This document shows, in pieces, positions 42,724-50,552 of a DNA stretch of 64,000 bases. Within the stretch, counting starts at the first letter, position 1. Each line of letters begins with the position of its first letter. The notes beneath the pieces were generated by a model that was not told where the DNA came from, did not search any database, and was given only the letters and a program-made list of their open reading frames with translations. Origin of the DNA: Priestia filamentosa (GTDB lineage Bacteria > Bacillota > Bacilli > Bacillales > Bacillaceae_H). A program made the position numbers and the translations under genes. The stretch is from the NCBI RefSeq assembly GCF_900177535.1, contig NZ_FXAJ01000006.1:62001-126000 (forward strand), in the 5' to 3' direction.

Positions 42724-44514
42724 ATGTTGAAAAAACAAACTGATGGAGACTTATCTTCATTTATTTATCTTATTAAAGAAACGAATCCCTCTAAATCAAA
42801 GCTAAGCTGTGCTATTTTTATGAGTACAATAATGACAATTGTAGGGTTGTTCATTCCTTTGTTTACAAAAAATCTTGTGGATCATTTCTCTATACATTCA
42901 TTTAATCAAAATACAGTCATGATTTTGGTTATTGCTTTTCTCGCTCAAGCTATAGCAGGTGGTTTCTCTATTTACTTGCTTAATTATGTAGGACAAGAAG
43001 TAGTAGCAAACATGAGAGAGCGATTATTGGCTAAGTTTCTTCACTTTCCTATCGCTTACTTTGACAACCACCAAACAGGAGAAATGACAAGTCGTATTAT
43101 CAATGATACAGCAATTGTTAAAAACTTGATTTCTAATCATTTGACAAGTTTTGCTACAGGGGTTATCTCTATTACAGGATCAATTGTTATTTTACTTATC
43201 ATAGACTGGAAGATGACAATGATAATGCTTTGTACCGTTCCTCTTTCACTTTGCATCCTTCTTCCACTGGGAAAAAAAATGGTTCAAGTTTCTAGAGGTA
43301 CACAAGATGAAACAGCTCAATTTTCTGCAAAAGTTACGCAAGTTCTATCGGAAATTCGTCTTGTTAAATCATCAAATGCTGAGCCTCTTGAATACCAAAA
43401 TGGAACAAAAGGGATTCAAAACCTTTTTCAACTTGGTGTCAAGGAAGGAAAAATACAAGCCTTGACCTCCCCTTTAATTTCATTAATTATGATGGCTCTC
43501 CTAGTTGTTATTATTGGATACGGGGGAATGCGCGTTTCTTCTGGAGCTCTATCAGCTGGAGAATTAGTTGCCTTTATTCTGTATCTTATCCAAATTATTA
43601 TGCCAATGGCTCAATTCTCTACCTTTTTCACTCAGCTCCAAAAAGCAAAAGGAGCAACAGAAAGAATCATTAATGCTCTACATTCTAAAGAGGAAAACCA
43701 TCAATCAGGTACTATTCTAAATAAAGCTACTAAGCCTCTTATTATTAAAGACTTAACATTCTCTTATGAAGAAAATAAACTAGTCTTACAGCAACTAAAT
43801 TTCACAGCAGATGGAGGGAAAATAACAGCAATTGTAGGCCCAAGCGGCGGCGGAAAAACGACGCTATTTTCTCTATTGGAACGTTATTACAGACCATCAC
43901 ACGGAGAAATAAGGCTTGGTGACCTTTCCATTTGTTCATTCTCCTTGTCTTCATGGAGAAGTCAGATCGGCTATGTTTCTCAAGAAAGCCCTCTAGTTTC
44001 TGGAACGATACGAGAAAATATTTGCTATGGTCTTCAAGGTAAAATTTCAGAAGAAGAGTTGCATCATGCTGCTAAGTTAGCATATGCTCATCAATTTATT
44101 CTCCAGTTTCCAAACGGATATGAAACAGAAGTTGGAGAGCGCGGTATTAAACTATCTGGTGGGCAAAGACAGCGAATTGGAATTGCAAGGGCTTTACTTA
44201 GAAATCCTCAAATTCTTATGCTTGATGAAGCAACATCAAGCCTTGATAGTAAATCAGAAATTTATGTACAAAAAGCATTAAAAAACTTAATGAATGGTCG
44301 GACTACGCTCGTCATTGCACATCGACTCTCTACAGTAATAGACGCCGATAAAATTTTATTTATGGAAAATGGCAAAATTACGGGACAAGGCACACATAAT
44401 GAATTACTGGCTTCTCATGATTTATACAGAGAATTTGCCGTTGAGCAACTCCAATTGTCTAAAAATCACCCACCCGAAAGCTTATATATAGAAAAAACCA
44501 GCCCCGTATTGTAA
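42724..44514 (+). CDS. bmrA: multidrug ABC exporter (homodimeric half-transporter, BmrA type)
   Basis: 596 residues from ATG 42724 (TAGGAGATAAAAG before it); an open frame to 42613 overlaps the terminator hairpin and is not used. One six-helix membrane domain (about 25-310) and one nucleotide-binding domain: Walker A GPSGGGKTTL near 372, Q-loop YVSQESPLVSGTIRENICYG, signature LSGGQRQR near 476, Walker B ILMLDEATSSLDS, switch AHRLS. Block-by-block likeness to B. subtilis BmrA is strong (YFDNHQTGEMTSRIINDT, GYGGMRVSSGALSAGELVAFILYL). Exports drugs, dyes or lipopeptides. It lies behind the small peptide gene and a terminator. Confidence 0.93.
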   Translation: MLKKQTDGDLSSFIYLIKETNPSKSKLSCAIFMSTIMTIVGLFIPLFTKNLVDHFSIHSFNQNTVMILVIAFLAQAIAGGFSIYLLNYVGQEVVANMRERLLAKFLHFPIAYFDNHQTGEMTSRIINDTAIVKNLISNHLTSFATGVISITGSIVILLIIDWKMTMIMLCTVPLSLCILLPLGKKMVQVSRGTQDETAQFSAKVTQVLSEIRLVKSSNAEPLEYQNGTKGIQNLFQLGVKEGKIQALTSPLISLIMMALLVVIIGYGGMRVSSGALSAGELVAFILYLIQIIMPMAQFSTFFTQLQKAKGATERIINALHSKEENHQSGTILNKATKPLIIKDLTFSYEENKLVLQQLNFTADGGKITAIVGPSGGGKTTLFSLLERYYRPSHGEIRLGDLSICSFSLSSWRSQIGYVSQESPLVSGTIRENICYGLQGKISEEELHHAAKLAYAHQFILQFPNGYETEVGERGIKLSGGQRQRIGIARALLRNPQILMLDEATSSLDSKSEIYVQKALKNLMNGRTTLVIAHRLSTVIDADKILFMENGKITGQGTHNELLASHDLYREFAVEQLQLSKNHPPESLYIEKTSPVL

Positions 44515-44526
44515 GGGCTGGTTTTT
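44493..44526. terminator. bidirectional terminator between bmrA and pbuE
   Basis: AAAAACCAGCCC / GGGCTGGTTTTT, a 12-bp perfect stem whose loop contains the bmrA stop codon. It serves convergent genes ending at 44514 and 44528. Confidence 0.9.
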
Positions 44527-44527
44527 C

Positions 44528-45697
44528 TTATTTTTGCACTTCTGTTCTATTTATTTGAGCAGGTTTTATTAAAGAAAATATGGCACATATCATGGCTATC
44601 ACTACAATACATCCACCGATCGTTGCTGTATGAGCTACTGAATCAGTTTTCTCCATCACAGCTCCCCCAACAGCAGAGCCTAGTGAAATGCCAACTTGCA
44701 ATGCTGAGTTATTAAAGCTTTGCTGAATATCAGATGTAACAGGATCAATTTGAATAAGGTAACTTTGCTGAGGTGGTGAAAGACTCCAACTTAATGCTCC
44801 CCATATCATCATCACAATTAAAAAGAGTGGAAAGGAAAACGTTGTATACGGAAGCACAAACAGCATAAGGGCAAAAGCACCAATGACAATTAAAATACTT
44901 TTAGGAGCGCCAATTTTATCCGAGAGCGTCCCTCCTAGCCCTCCACCAAACACAGCAGCAATGCCAAATAGGAAATAACAAAGACTGATCCACTGCTGAT
45001 TTAAGTTTAAAACTTCTTCTAAAAAAGGAGTAAAGTAGGCATAAATTGTATAGTGACCAGCTAACATAAACAGTGTAGCAAGATGGGCGCCAATAATCTT
45101 CCCGCTTTTAAGAGATTTGATTTGTTTGCTAATCGGAACTATTTTATCAACTGGAATGCGTTCTAAGAAAACCGAAATTAAAACAAGAGACAAAATCGAA
45201 AGAAACGCAATACCTAGAAAAACAGTCCGCCAGCCAAAAGCATTTGTCACAAGAATGCCAATTGGTACACCTAAAACAAGAGAAGAACTAATTCCCATAT
45301 AAATAACCCCTACAGCTTTTGCTCTATGAGTAGGGGCAACAATTTTAGGCGCAATTGTTAAAGATAGCACAACAATTAACGCTGTACTCCCTGCTGTAAT
45401 AATCCTTGCGATGATAATAAATGAAAAGGCTGAACTAAAAAACGTCATTAAATTTCCGATAAAAAAGACAAAAAGAGCCATAAGATACAAACGTTTTCGT
45501 TCTATATGCGCTGTGATTGATAACAGTAACGGACCCGCTACAGCATACACAAGCGCAAAAATGGTAATAAGCTGACCTGCTGTACCAACTGATATGTTCA
45601 AATCATCTGCCATAACTGGTAAGATCCCACCGACGATAAGTTCTACTAATCCAACTGAAATAGTAGAAGCAGCAAGGACCCAAACTTTTAAATTCAT
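44528..45697 (-). CDS. pbuE: purine base/ribonucleoside efflux pump PbuE (MFS)
   Basis: 389 residues, twelve membrane helices, highly like B. subtilis PbuE (YdhL, 388 residues): [123 protein letters not shown]. It exports hypoxanthine, adenine and some nucleosides. The start ATG follows AAGGAGGAATTCAA. An adenine riboswitch with a classic terminator precedes it, as in B. subtilis, which confirms the identity. Confidence 0.96.
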   Translation of the reverse strand: MNLKVWVLAASTISVGLVELIVGGILPVMADDLNISVGTAGQLITIFALVYAVAGPLLLSITAHIERKRLYLMALFVFFIGNLMTFFSSAFSFIIIARIITAGSTALIVVLSLTIAPKIVAPTHRAKAVGVIYMGISSSLVLGVPIGILVTNAFGWRTVFLGIAFLSILSLVLISVFLERIPVDKIVPISKQIKSLKSGKIIGAHLATLFMLAGHYTIYAYFTPFLEEVLNLNQQWISLCYFLFGIAAVFGGGLGGTLSDKIGAPKSILIVIGAFALMLFVLPYTTFSFPLFLIVMMIWGALSWSLSPPQQSYLIQIDPVTSDIQQSFNNSALQVGISLGSAVGGAVMEKTDSVAHTATIGGCIVVIAMICAIFSLIKPAQINRTEVQK

Positions 45698-45795
45698 TTG
45701 AATTCCTCCTTATTCTGTCGTCACTTCCACTCTTGTATAAAAACAAGAATTTTACCCGCACCTTTATGGGCCCTCTTTCATTTCGATGCCAAGAC

Positions 45796-45898
45796 AAAAA
45801 AATCCTGATTACAAAAATGAAAGTGACATTTGTTGTAATCAGGATTTATCGGTTCCTGGTAGAGACCCTCAAACCATATTATTGAGGTTATACACACA
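45796..45898 (-). ncRNA. adenine-sensing purine riboswitch with overlapping terminator
   Basis: Read on the minus strand, the leader has the purine aptamer order: TATAACC (J1/2), P2 TCAA/TTGA enclosing loop AATATGG, GGGTCTCTACC (J2/3), P3 AGGA/TCCT enclosing ACCGATAAA, then GATTAC. The discriminating base after GA is U rather than C, giving adenine specificity. The aptamer 3' side (AAATCCTGATTACAA, 45833-45847) can instead pair with TTGTAATCAGGATTT (45800-45814) followed by a U-run: an ON switch, as known for pbuE. Its own promoter lies just upstream. Confidence 0.96.
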
Positions 45899-45923
45899 GA
45901 TTAATTATTCTATTCGATTTAAT

Positions 45924-45952
45924 AATATAGCGTATCTTTTAGGATTTTTCAA
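45924..45952 (-). promoter_or_regulatory. SigA promoter of the pbuE riboswitch transcript
   Basis: Minus strand TTGAAA, 17 bases, TATATT. Transcription would start near 45917, about 20 bases before the aptamer. Confidence 0.75.
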
Positions 45953-45976
45953 CTACCTACTTTTGAATATATAAGA

Positions 45977-46429
45977 CTAGTTATTTTTTAAAACCAGCTT
46001 CTCTAACTTTTCATCATACTCAGCAAACTCTTCCACCATAAAAAGATGATATGTTGGGACTTCAAATAATTCCCCATTTTTTAATTTAAAACGGAAACCC
46101 GGCACACCGCCTGGTAAGGTTTTTCGAGGTATGTATCCATTTACTGTTTTTTCAATTTCTTTGAACGAAATTACTTGATCTTTATAATAAATATTATCAC
46201 GATCATATTTAAGTATTTCTGTGGACGGCTTAAATAAGAAATAGATAAAAAGAAATAAATATTGACCAAAAAATCCAAAAGCTAAAATAATCGCAATAAC
46301 CGTTAGTATTTGTCGTATAAACCCTGCAGTAGGAATCATATAAATAAGCCATATGCCGGCAATAACGAACAAAAGTGCTGCTAACAACTTTAAAAGAGCA
46401 ATCTTTCTTCTGTAGCATATTGATACCAT
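45977..46429 (-). CDS. small membrane protein, DUF5381/YfjD-like
   Basis: 150 residues, starting behind GGAGGATAAGGAA. Two membrane helices (about 12-32 and 37-65) are followed by a soluble part with a beta-rich pattern (EILKYDRDNIYYKDQVISFKEIEKTVNGY, FRFKLKNGELFEVPTYHL) ending in a charged helix (FAEYDEKLEKLVL). The arrangement resembles B. subtilis YfjD/YfjE/YfjF, which sit beside the WXG100-like yfjA gene; here too the yfjA-like cassette is divergent 160 bases away. A membrane partner or immunity role can only be guessed. Confidence 0.6.
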   Translation of the reverse strand: MVSICYRRKIALLKLLAALLFVIAGIWLIYMIPTAGFIRQILTVIAIILAFGFFGQYLFLFIYFLFKPSTEILKYDRDNIYYKDQVISFKEIEKTVNGYIPRKTLPGGVPGFRFKLKNGELFEVPTYHLFMVEEFAEYDEKLEKLVLKNN

Positions 46430-46590
46430 TTCCTTATCCTCCCCTTAATTATTTTATAAATTAATCACTTTCTTATAGATATTTTTTACTATTTTTCTTC
46501 TCTTTTACAAATTATATCTATTTAAATTTTATAATTAATGCTATTTTTTTGTTATAGATAAAAAGAACGATTTTTGGGGTGATATGAATC

Positions 46591-46881
46591 ATGAATTTAC
46601 TTTCTTTGAATCCTAGTGAATTAGAAAGTGCTGCTAGCATATTAAAAAAAGAAGCTTCTTCACTACAAAATTTACGACAGGATCTCAAAACTCTTTTGGA
46701 TCAAGATCATAGCTGGAAAACGTCATCAAGAAAAGAATTTAATGAGACCTCACAAACCCTCCTTAAGACAATTGACAATAAAACTGACGAAATAAATGAT
46801 AAGAGCACTTATCTAGAAAATCTTGCTGAGCAAGTACGTCTCGCCCAAGCAAAAGAAAAACTTAAGCAAGAAAAAGCCTGA
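46591..46881 (+). CDS. WXG100-like small helical protein (YfjA-like)
   Basis: 96 residues; the ATG nine bases after GGGGTG is chosen. Two long helices predicted (about 8-38 and 48-90) separated by a turn QDHSWKTSSRKEF: a Trp in the position of the WXG motif but without the Gly, and a C-terminal charged helix with Y-L-E-N-L-A-E-Q. Size and pattern fit WXG100 proteins, the substrates or partners of type VII (Yuk/Ess-like) secretion. It begins a three-gene operon. The resemblance to B. subtilis YfjA is from memory. Confidence 0.7.
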   Translation: MNLLSLNPSELESAASILKKEASSLQNLRQDLKTLLDQDHSWKTSSRKEFNETSQTLLKTIDNKTDEINDKSTYLENLAEQVRLAQAKEKLKQEKA

Positions 46882-46906
46882 TCTTATAAAGAAAGGACTA
46901 AGCAAT

Positions 46907-47968
46907 ATGTCTACAATTGAAATTAACCCTGATATTGTGAAACAGCTCGCTTCAAAAGTCTCTTCTATCGGAAATGAGATTTCTTCTGTTGATCAAAGAG
47001 TAAATAACTGTTTACAAGGAATTAAAGGAGTTTCTTTGTCTGTTTCTTTTAATTCCATTAATACGGGCATTAATTCTTTACACAATATCGCAAGTGAAAC
47101 AGCAAGCGCTATGGCAGCGCAAGATAGTGTTCTTGCCGCTCTCCTTAATCTTCCTTCTCTCGGAAGTCAATATTTTGATATTAAAGGTAACTTAGATAAA
47201 ATCCTTATTACAACTCATGGAGCTGTTGCTCTCTCCCTTCTTGCAACAAAATCTATTAATATTACAATGCGGAACGCTCGCACAAATGTTGTTAGTATAA
47301 GTACCGCAAAATGGATGCAAGGAAAAGGAAAAGCCTCTGTTTTTCGGAACTTCGCCCGTCGTACTACAGCATTTATGCAGAAGAACCATACAAACTCTGC
47401 TATCAAGTTCTTAAAAAACAAAGTAGGCATGGATAAATATCGTACTTTTAACGGTTGGACGAAGTACCACTTTATGGGTATTGGTGATAATCATACAAGA
47501 GTTGGATTGAAAAAAGTAACAGGCTCTATTGCTAAGAAAATCTTTCCTATTAGTGTTATGTCAAACGTAGCTGAAGAAGGCGTTAAAACTATTGATAAAA
47601 TTAAACAAGGGAAATTTACTGCAACAGATGGAGTGGTCTCTGCTTCCAATGTCGCTATTAAATCTGCTGCAGCTTATGGTGGATCTGTTCTTGGCGGAGC
47701 AGTCGGTGGACTCTTGGGTCCCCCTGGAGCTGTTGCTGGGGCCTTCATCGGTGGGGTTGTTGGTACATATGTTGGAGACTTTGTTGCCGGCAAAGCAGAA
47801 AACTTTATTCGTAAGCACTCAGACACCATTAATAAAACATACAGCAACATTAAAGAAGGTGTAAGTTCAGCAATTGATAAAGGTAAAGAACAAGTCTCCA
47901 AGGCTGTCGACAAAGGTAAAGAATTCTTCAGCCAAGGCTCTAAATGGGTCTCAGGATTGCTCCATTAA
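46907..47968 (+). CDS. YfjB-like protein with N-terminal helical domain and glycine zipper
   Basis: 353 residues from ATG 46907 (AAAGGA before it; the longer frame from 46823 overlaps the upstream gene). N-terminal helical region (about 1-75, STIEINPDIVKQLASKVSSIG) looks like a WXG/LXG-type helical pair. The middle is basic (MRNARTNVVSI, GMDKYRTFNGWTKYHFMGIGD). A striking glycine zipper follows at about 260-295 (GGSVLGGAVGGLLGPPGAVAGAF continuing GGVVGTYVG), then helical Lys/Asp-rich repeats GKEQVSKAVDKGKEFF. Glycine zippers insert in membranes, so a pore-forming or membrane-active secreted protein is possible. No known toxin domain is recognised. Confidence 0.7.
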   Translation: MSTIEINPDIVKQLASKVSSIGNEISSVDQRVNNCLQGIKGVSLSVSFNSINTGINSLHNIASETASAMAAQDSVLAALLNLPSLGSQYFDIKGNLDKILITTHGAVALSLLATKSINITMRNARTNVVSISTAKWMQGKGKASVFRNFARRTTAFMQKNHTNSAIKFLKNKVGMDKYRTFNGWTKYHFMGIGDNHTRVGLKKVTGSIAKKIFPISVMSNVAEEGVKTIDKIKQGKFTATDGVVSASNVAIKSAAAYGGSVLGGAVGGLLGPPGAVAGAFIGGVVGTYVGDFVAGKAENFIRKHSDTINKTYSNIKEGVSSAIDKGKEQVSKAVDKGKEFFSQGSKWVSGLLH

Positions 47969-47992
47969 CGGATATAAAGTGAGGTATTAAAT

Positions 47993-48820
47993 ATGAGTCA
48001 ACAACCAAAGATTAGTCTAAGCACAGAAGAACTTGCCCTTTCCCTTGTCTTATGCGGATATGATGAAGTTGCAGCAGGTGTTCTAAAATCTGGACTTGGG
48101 GAAAAATCTGAAAACGACTTACAAGTTGTGTTCGAAACTGCATCACATAGCTTGCTTTCAAAAGAACTTCTGCTCAGTATTAATGAAGAAAACTTAGCGG
48201 AATCTCTTCACCCTATCTTCAAACAAATGATGGATCTTTTTGTTCAATCAACCAAAATGATTCGTTGTAATAAAGAAGCAAATGGAGCTGAGGAAGTTTT
48301 GATGCTCCACCGCCTGCCTGGTGACGAAAGTTTGAAGCATGAAGTAAAACATGATGTCGTTCACGAATTTTCTATTTTGAAAGAAAGTGAAATTCAGCCT
48401 GCAATTACTTCCTTTTTAAAAGTACTTGCGTGGGGTGAGATAGAAACTGCTCACATTCCCCTAACAGAAGAACTTTTTAATAGACTTGTTGAGGAGACTA
48501 AGACAGAGGATGAGCTAGCCTTTCTTTGTGAATCTTTCCATATCCATCACCATCAAGAAATGTTAAAAATATTCCTCTCAGATTTTAACGATTATGGTCG
48601 TCGTTTTGCCAACATTTCAGAATCGTTAATTTCTCTAAAAGAATATTCACAAATTCAAGAAGCTCATCTTATTCTGCCTATTCATAAGCGGCTTTGGGTT
48701 GTATACAACGAAAATGAAGATATAAATGAACCACCATCGCTTGTTTTAAAAAGGATGAATCAAGATCAATGGATTGACCATCTTGAACATCTTTTACAAA
48801 AAGGAAAACTCTCTCTTTAG
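47993..48820 (+). CDS. YfjC-like protein of unknown function
   Basis: 275 residues, 24 bases after the glycine-zipper gene with GTGAGG before the ATG. Acidic, soluble, no signal or membrane segment. It opens with a helical N-terminus (LSTEELALSLVLCGYDEVAAGVLKSGL), has central alpha/beta character (ADN-free; EVLMLHRLPGDESLKHEVKHDVVHEF) and ends in a helix (MNQDQWIDHLEHLLQKGKLSL). Position third behind WXG100-like and glycine-zipper genes suggests an accessory or chaperone role, by analogy with other type VII clusters. I do not recognise a domain. Confidence 0.65.
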   Translation: MSQQPKISLSTEELALSLVLCGYDEVAAGVLKSGLGEKSENDLQVVFETASHSLLSKELLLSINEENLAESLHPIFKQMMDLFVQSTKMIRCNKEANGAEEVLMLHRLPGDESLKHEVKHDVVHEFSILKESEIQPAITSFLKVLAWGEIETAHIPLTEELFNRLVEETKTEDELAFLCESFHIHHHQEMLKIFLSDFNDYGRRFANISESLISLKEYSQIQEAHLILPIHKRLWVVYNENEDINEPPSLVLKRMNQDQWIDHLEHLLQKGKLSL

Positions 48821-48833
48821 AGCTTTCCTTTTT
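48800..48833 (+). terminator. terminator of the yfj-like operon
   Basis: AAAGGAAA-A-CTCT with AGAG-C-TTTCCTTT and a T-run. The left arm lies in the last codons of the YfjC-like gene. Confidence 0.65.
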
Positions 48834-48889
48834 ATATAAGCTTGCTTTTCCTTTCCTTTGAAAGCTATACTGTTGAAATGGTTATTTAT

Positions 48890-48907
48890 TAATTAAACGT
48901 TTGTTTA
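48890..48907. promoter_or_regulatory. palindrome-like motif, copy 3 (upstream of ywbE)
   Basis: TAATTAAACGTTTGTTTA; its reverse TAAACAAACGTTTAATTA differs from copy 1 at one base. It lies 28 bases before the ywbE start and could overlap the promoter. Confidence 0.45.
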
Positions 48908-48934
48908 AAAGTAAAAAGTGGAGGTTTTTCACAT

Positions 48935-49132
48935 ATGAATAGGCAATCTCGAGCAAATATCTATCCAGGCCTTTCAGTTAAAATTGTACTAAAAAAAGAT
49001 CAGCGCACTGGAAAGTTAACAGAAGGTATTGTAAAAGATATTTTAACTAATTCTAGCTTTCATCCTCATGGAATTAAGGTAAGACTAGAAGACGGACAAG
49101 TTGGACGAGTACAGGAAATTATCAAAGAGTAA
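48935..49132 (+). CDS. ywbE: YwbE family protein (DUF2196)
   Basis: 65 residues behind GTGGAGG. The sequence is the whole of the small YwbE family: RANIYPGLSVKIVLKKDQRTGKLTEGIVKDILTNS ... HPHGIKVRLEDGQVGRVQ. It forms a small beta-barrel-like fold, cytosolic, function unknown. Its last codons form the left arm of its own terminator. A recurring palindrome-like motif sits before the gene. Confidence 0.93.
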   Translation: MNRQSRANIYPGLSVKIVLKKDQRTGKLTEGIVKDILTNSSFHPHGIKVRLEDGQVGRVQEIIKE

Positions 49133-49147
49133 TTTCCTGTACTCGTC
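49104..49147 (+). terminator. ywbE terminator overlapping coding sequence
   Basis: GACGAGTACAGGAAATTA / TAATTTCCTGTACTCGTC, an 18-bp perfect stem with an 8-base loop and TTTTATT after it. The whole left arm is inside ywbE, encoding its final residues. Confidence 0.92.
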
Positions 49148-49624
49148 TTTTATTGATAGAAAGCTCCTTTCCTTTATCAAGCACTCTCCTTAGTTTCTGG
49201 CATTAGAATACGTGTTAAACTTTACAGAAGTCTCCCCACTTCCTCCCCTATGCACTTAATACAATATTAATTGTAAGCGTAACTTTTTCTCAATTTATTA
49301 AAGATAATACATTATAAAATAAGAGGATTAATTAGCAATCTTTCCTATTACTTTATACAAAGACATCTTAAAAGTTTGGCATGAGAGAAATGACAAAACT
49401 TAAGAATACTTTTCTTCTTAAACTTTTATTTGAAAAATGATGGTAGCGTTAACATCTCATATCTGCCATAAATCTAGGCGTGCCAAGGGAAAAATGCACG
49501 TTTCAGAAAGATGGACAAGCTTATTTACTCGTGTTATTATCATTGTTATGTGAATTTTTTAGGTTACTTTATACAACTATGAAAGCCTAAGCAAAACTAA
49601 ATAAAGAGAGGAGCTTTCATCAAG
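49148..49624. other. 477-bp gap upstream of glcU
   Basis: No gene seen; the longest frames are under 20 codons with no ribosome site. It should hold the glcU promoter. TGAATT at about 49551 with a CAACTA-like -10 about 17 bases on recalls SigG (glcU is SigG-dependent in B. subtilis), but the match is poor. TAATACATTATAAAAT at about 49307 is another promoter-like stretch. Confidence 0.45.
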
Positions 49625-50479
49625 ATGGACATCCTGTTAGCTCTTATCCCTGCTTTGTGTTGGGGGAGCTTAGTTCTATTTAACGTCAAACTAGGTGGTG
49701 GTCCTTATAGCCAAACACTTGGTACTACACTAGGAGCGTTAATTTTTTCTGCGGTTATTTTTCTGTTTGTCCAACCAGAAATCGATACAAAGATTTTTGT
49801 AATCGGAGTCATTTCAGGTCTTTTCTGGACACTTGGTCAAAGAAACCAACTTAAAAGTATTGAACATATGGGCGTATCGAAAACAATGCCAATTTCAACA
49901 GGAATGCAGTTAGTTTCAACTGCACTATTTGGTATGATTGTTTTTGGAGAATGGTCAACTGCTGTAAGCATCTTATTCGGTTGTCTTGCTCTTGTATGTA
50001 TTATTGTCGGAATTGTATTAACTTCATTAAAAGACAATACAGTAGAAGAGAAGCCTGGAGAACTAAAAAAAGGAATTGGAATTTTAATAGTTTCAACGAT
50101 TGGTTATTTAGTATATGTTGTAATTGCTCAGTTAACTGGAGTTGACGGTTGGTCTGCACTATTCCCTCAAGCTATAGGGATGGTAATTGGTGGCGTGCTG
50201 CTTACATATAAACATAAACCATTTAATAAATATGCCTTAAAGAACATCATTCCTGGTGTTGTTTGGGCTGTTGGGAACTTATTTTTATTCCTCTCACAAC
50301 CAAAAGTTGGCGTTGCGACGAGTTTTTCTCTTTCACAAATGGGAATTATCATTTCTACATTCGGTGGAATCTTAATTCTGGGAGAAAAGAAAACTAAGCG
50401 TCAAATGATTGGAATTGTGATTGGGAGTGCGTTAATTATTATTGGCGCCGTATTCCTTGGACTTGCAAAGGCAAACTAA
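49625..50479 (+). CDS. glcU: glucose uptake protein GlcU
   Basis: 284 residues, ten membrane helices, matching Bacillus GlcU of the GRP/RhaT drug-metabolite family: PALCWGSLVLFNVKLGGGPYSQTLGTT, GLFWTLGQRNQLKSIEHMGVSKTMPISTGMQLV, LFGMIVFGEWS, NIIPGVVWAVGNLFLFLSQPKVGVATSFSLSQMGIIISTFGGI. It takes up unphosphorylated glucose with protons. In Bacillus it is usually followed by gdh (glucose 1-dehydrogenase) in a forespore-expressed operon; here a terminator follows at once and no gdh is present. Confidence 0.94.
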   Translation: MDILLALIPALCWGSLVLFNVKLGGGPYSQTLGTTLGALIFSAVIFLFVQPEIDTKIFVIGVISGLFWTLGQRNQLKSIEHMGVSKTMPISTGMQLVSTALFGMIVFGEWSTAVSILFGCLALVCIIVGIVLTSLKDNTVEEKPGELKKGIGILIVSTIGYLVYVVIAQLTGVDGWSALFPQAIGMVIGGVLLTYKHKPFNKYALKNIIPGVVWAVGNLFLFLSQPKVGVATSFSLSQMGIIISTFGGILILGEKKTKRQMIGIVIGSALIIIGAVFLGLAKAN

Positions 50480-50507
50480 AAAAGAGGCGAATTATCGCCT
50501 CTTTTTT
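50478..50507. terminator. terminator after glcU
   Basis: AAAAAAGAGGCGA / TCGCCTCTTTTTT, a 13-bp perfect stem with a 4-base loop beginning in the glcU stop codon. Confidence 0.92.
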
Positions 50508-50552
50508 CTATTTATTCCATTGAAACCTTTCCTACGTGAAAAGAGCAGGTCT

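Noticed and set aside
45786-45974. 62-codon plus-strand frame between pbuE and the YfjD-like gene
   Set aside because: It is the complement of the adenine riboswitch and its promoter; the RNA element explains the conservation.
47190-47430. Several minus-strand frames within the yfj-like genes
   Set aside because: They are antisense shadows of the plus-strand genes and lack ribosome sites.
42565-49455. Shared GGTAGCGTTAA stretch in the peptide gene and in the glcU upstream gap
   Set aside because: Only about 11 bases match, with no palindrome or common context; judged chance.
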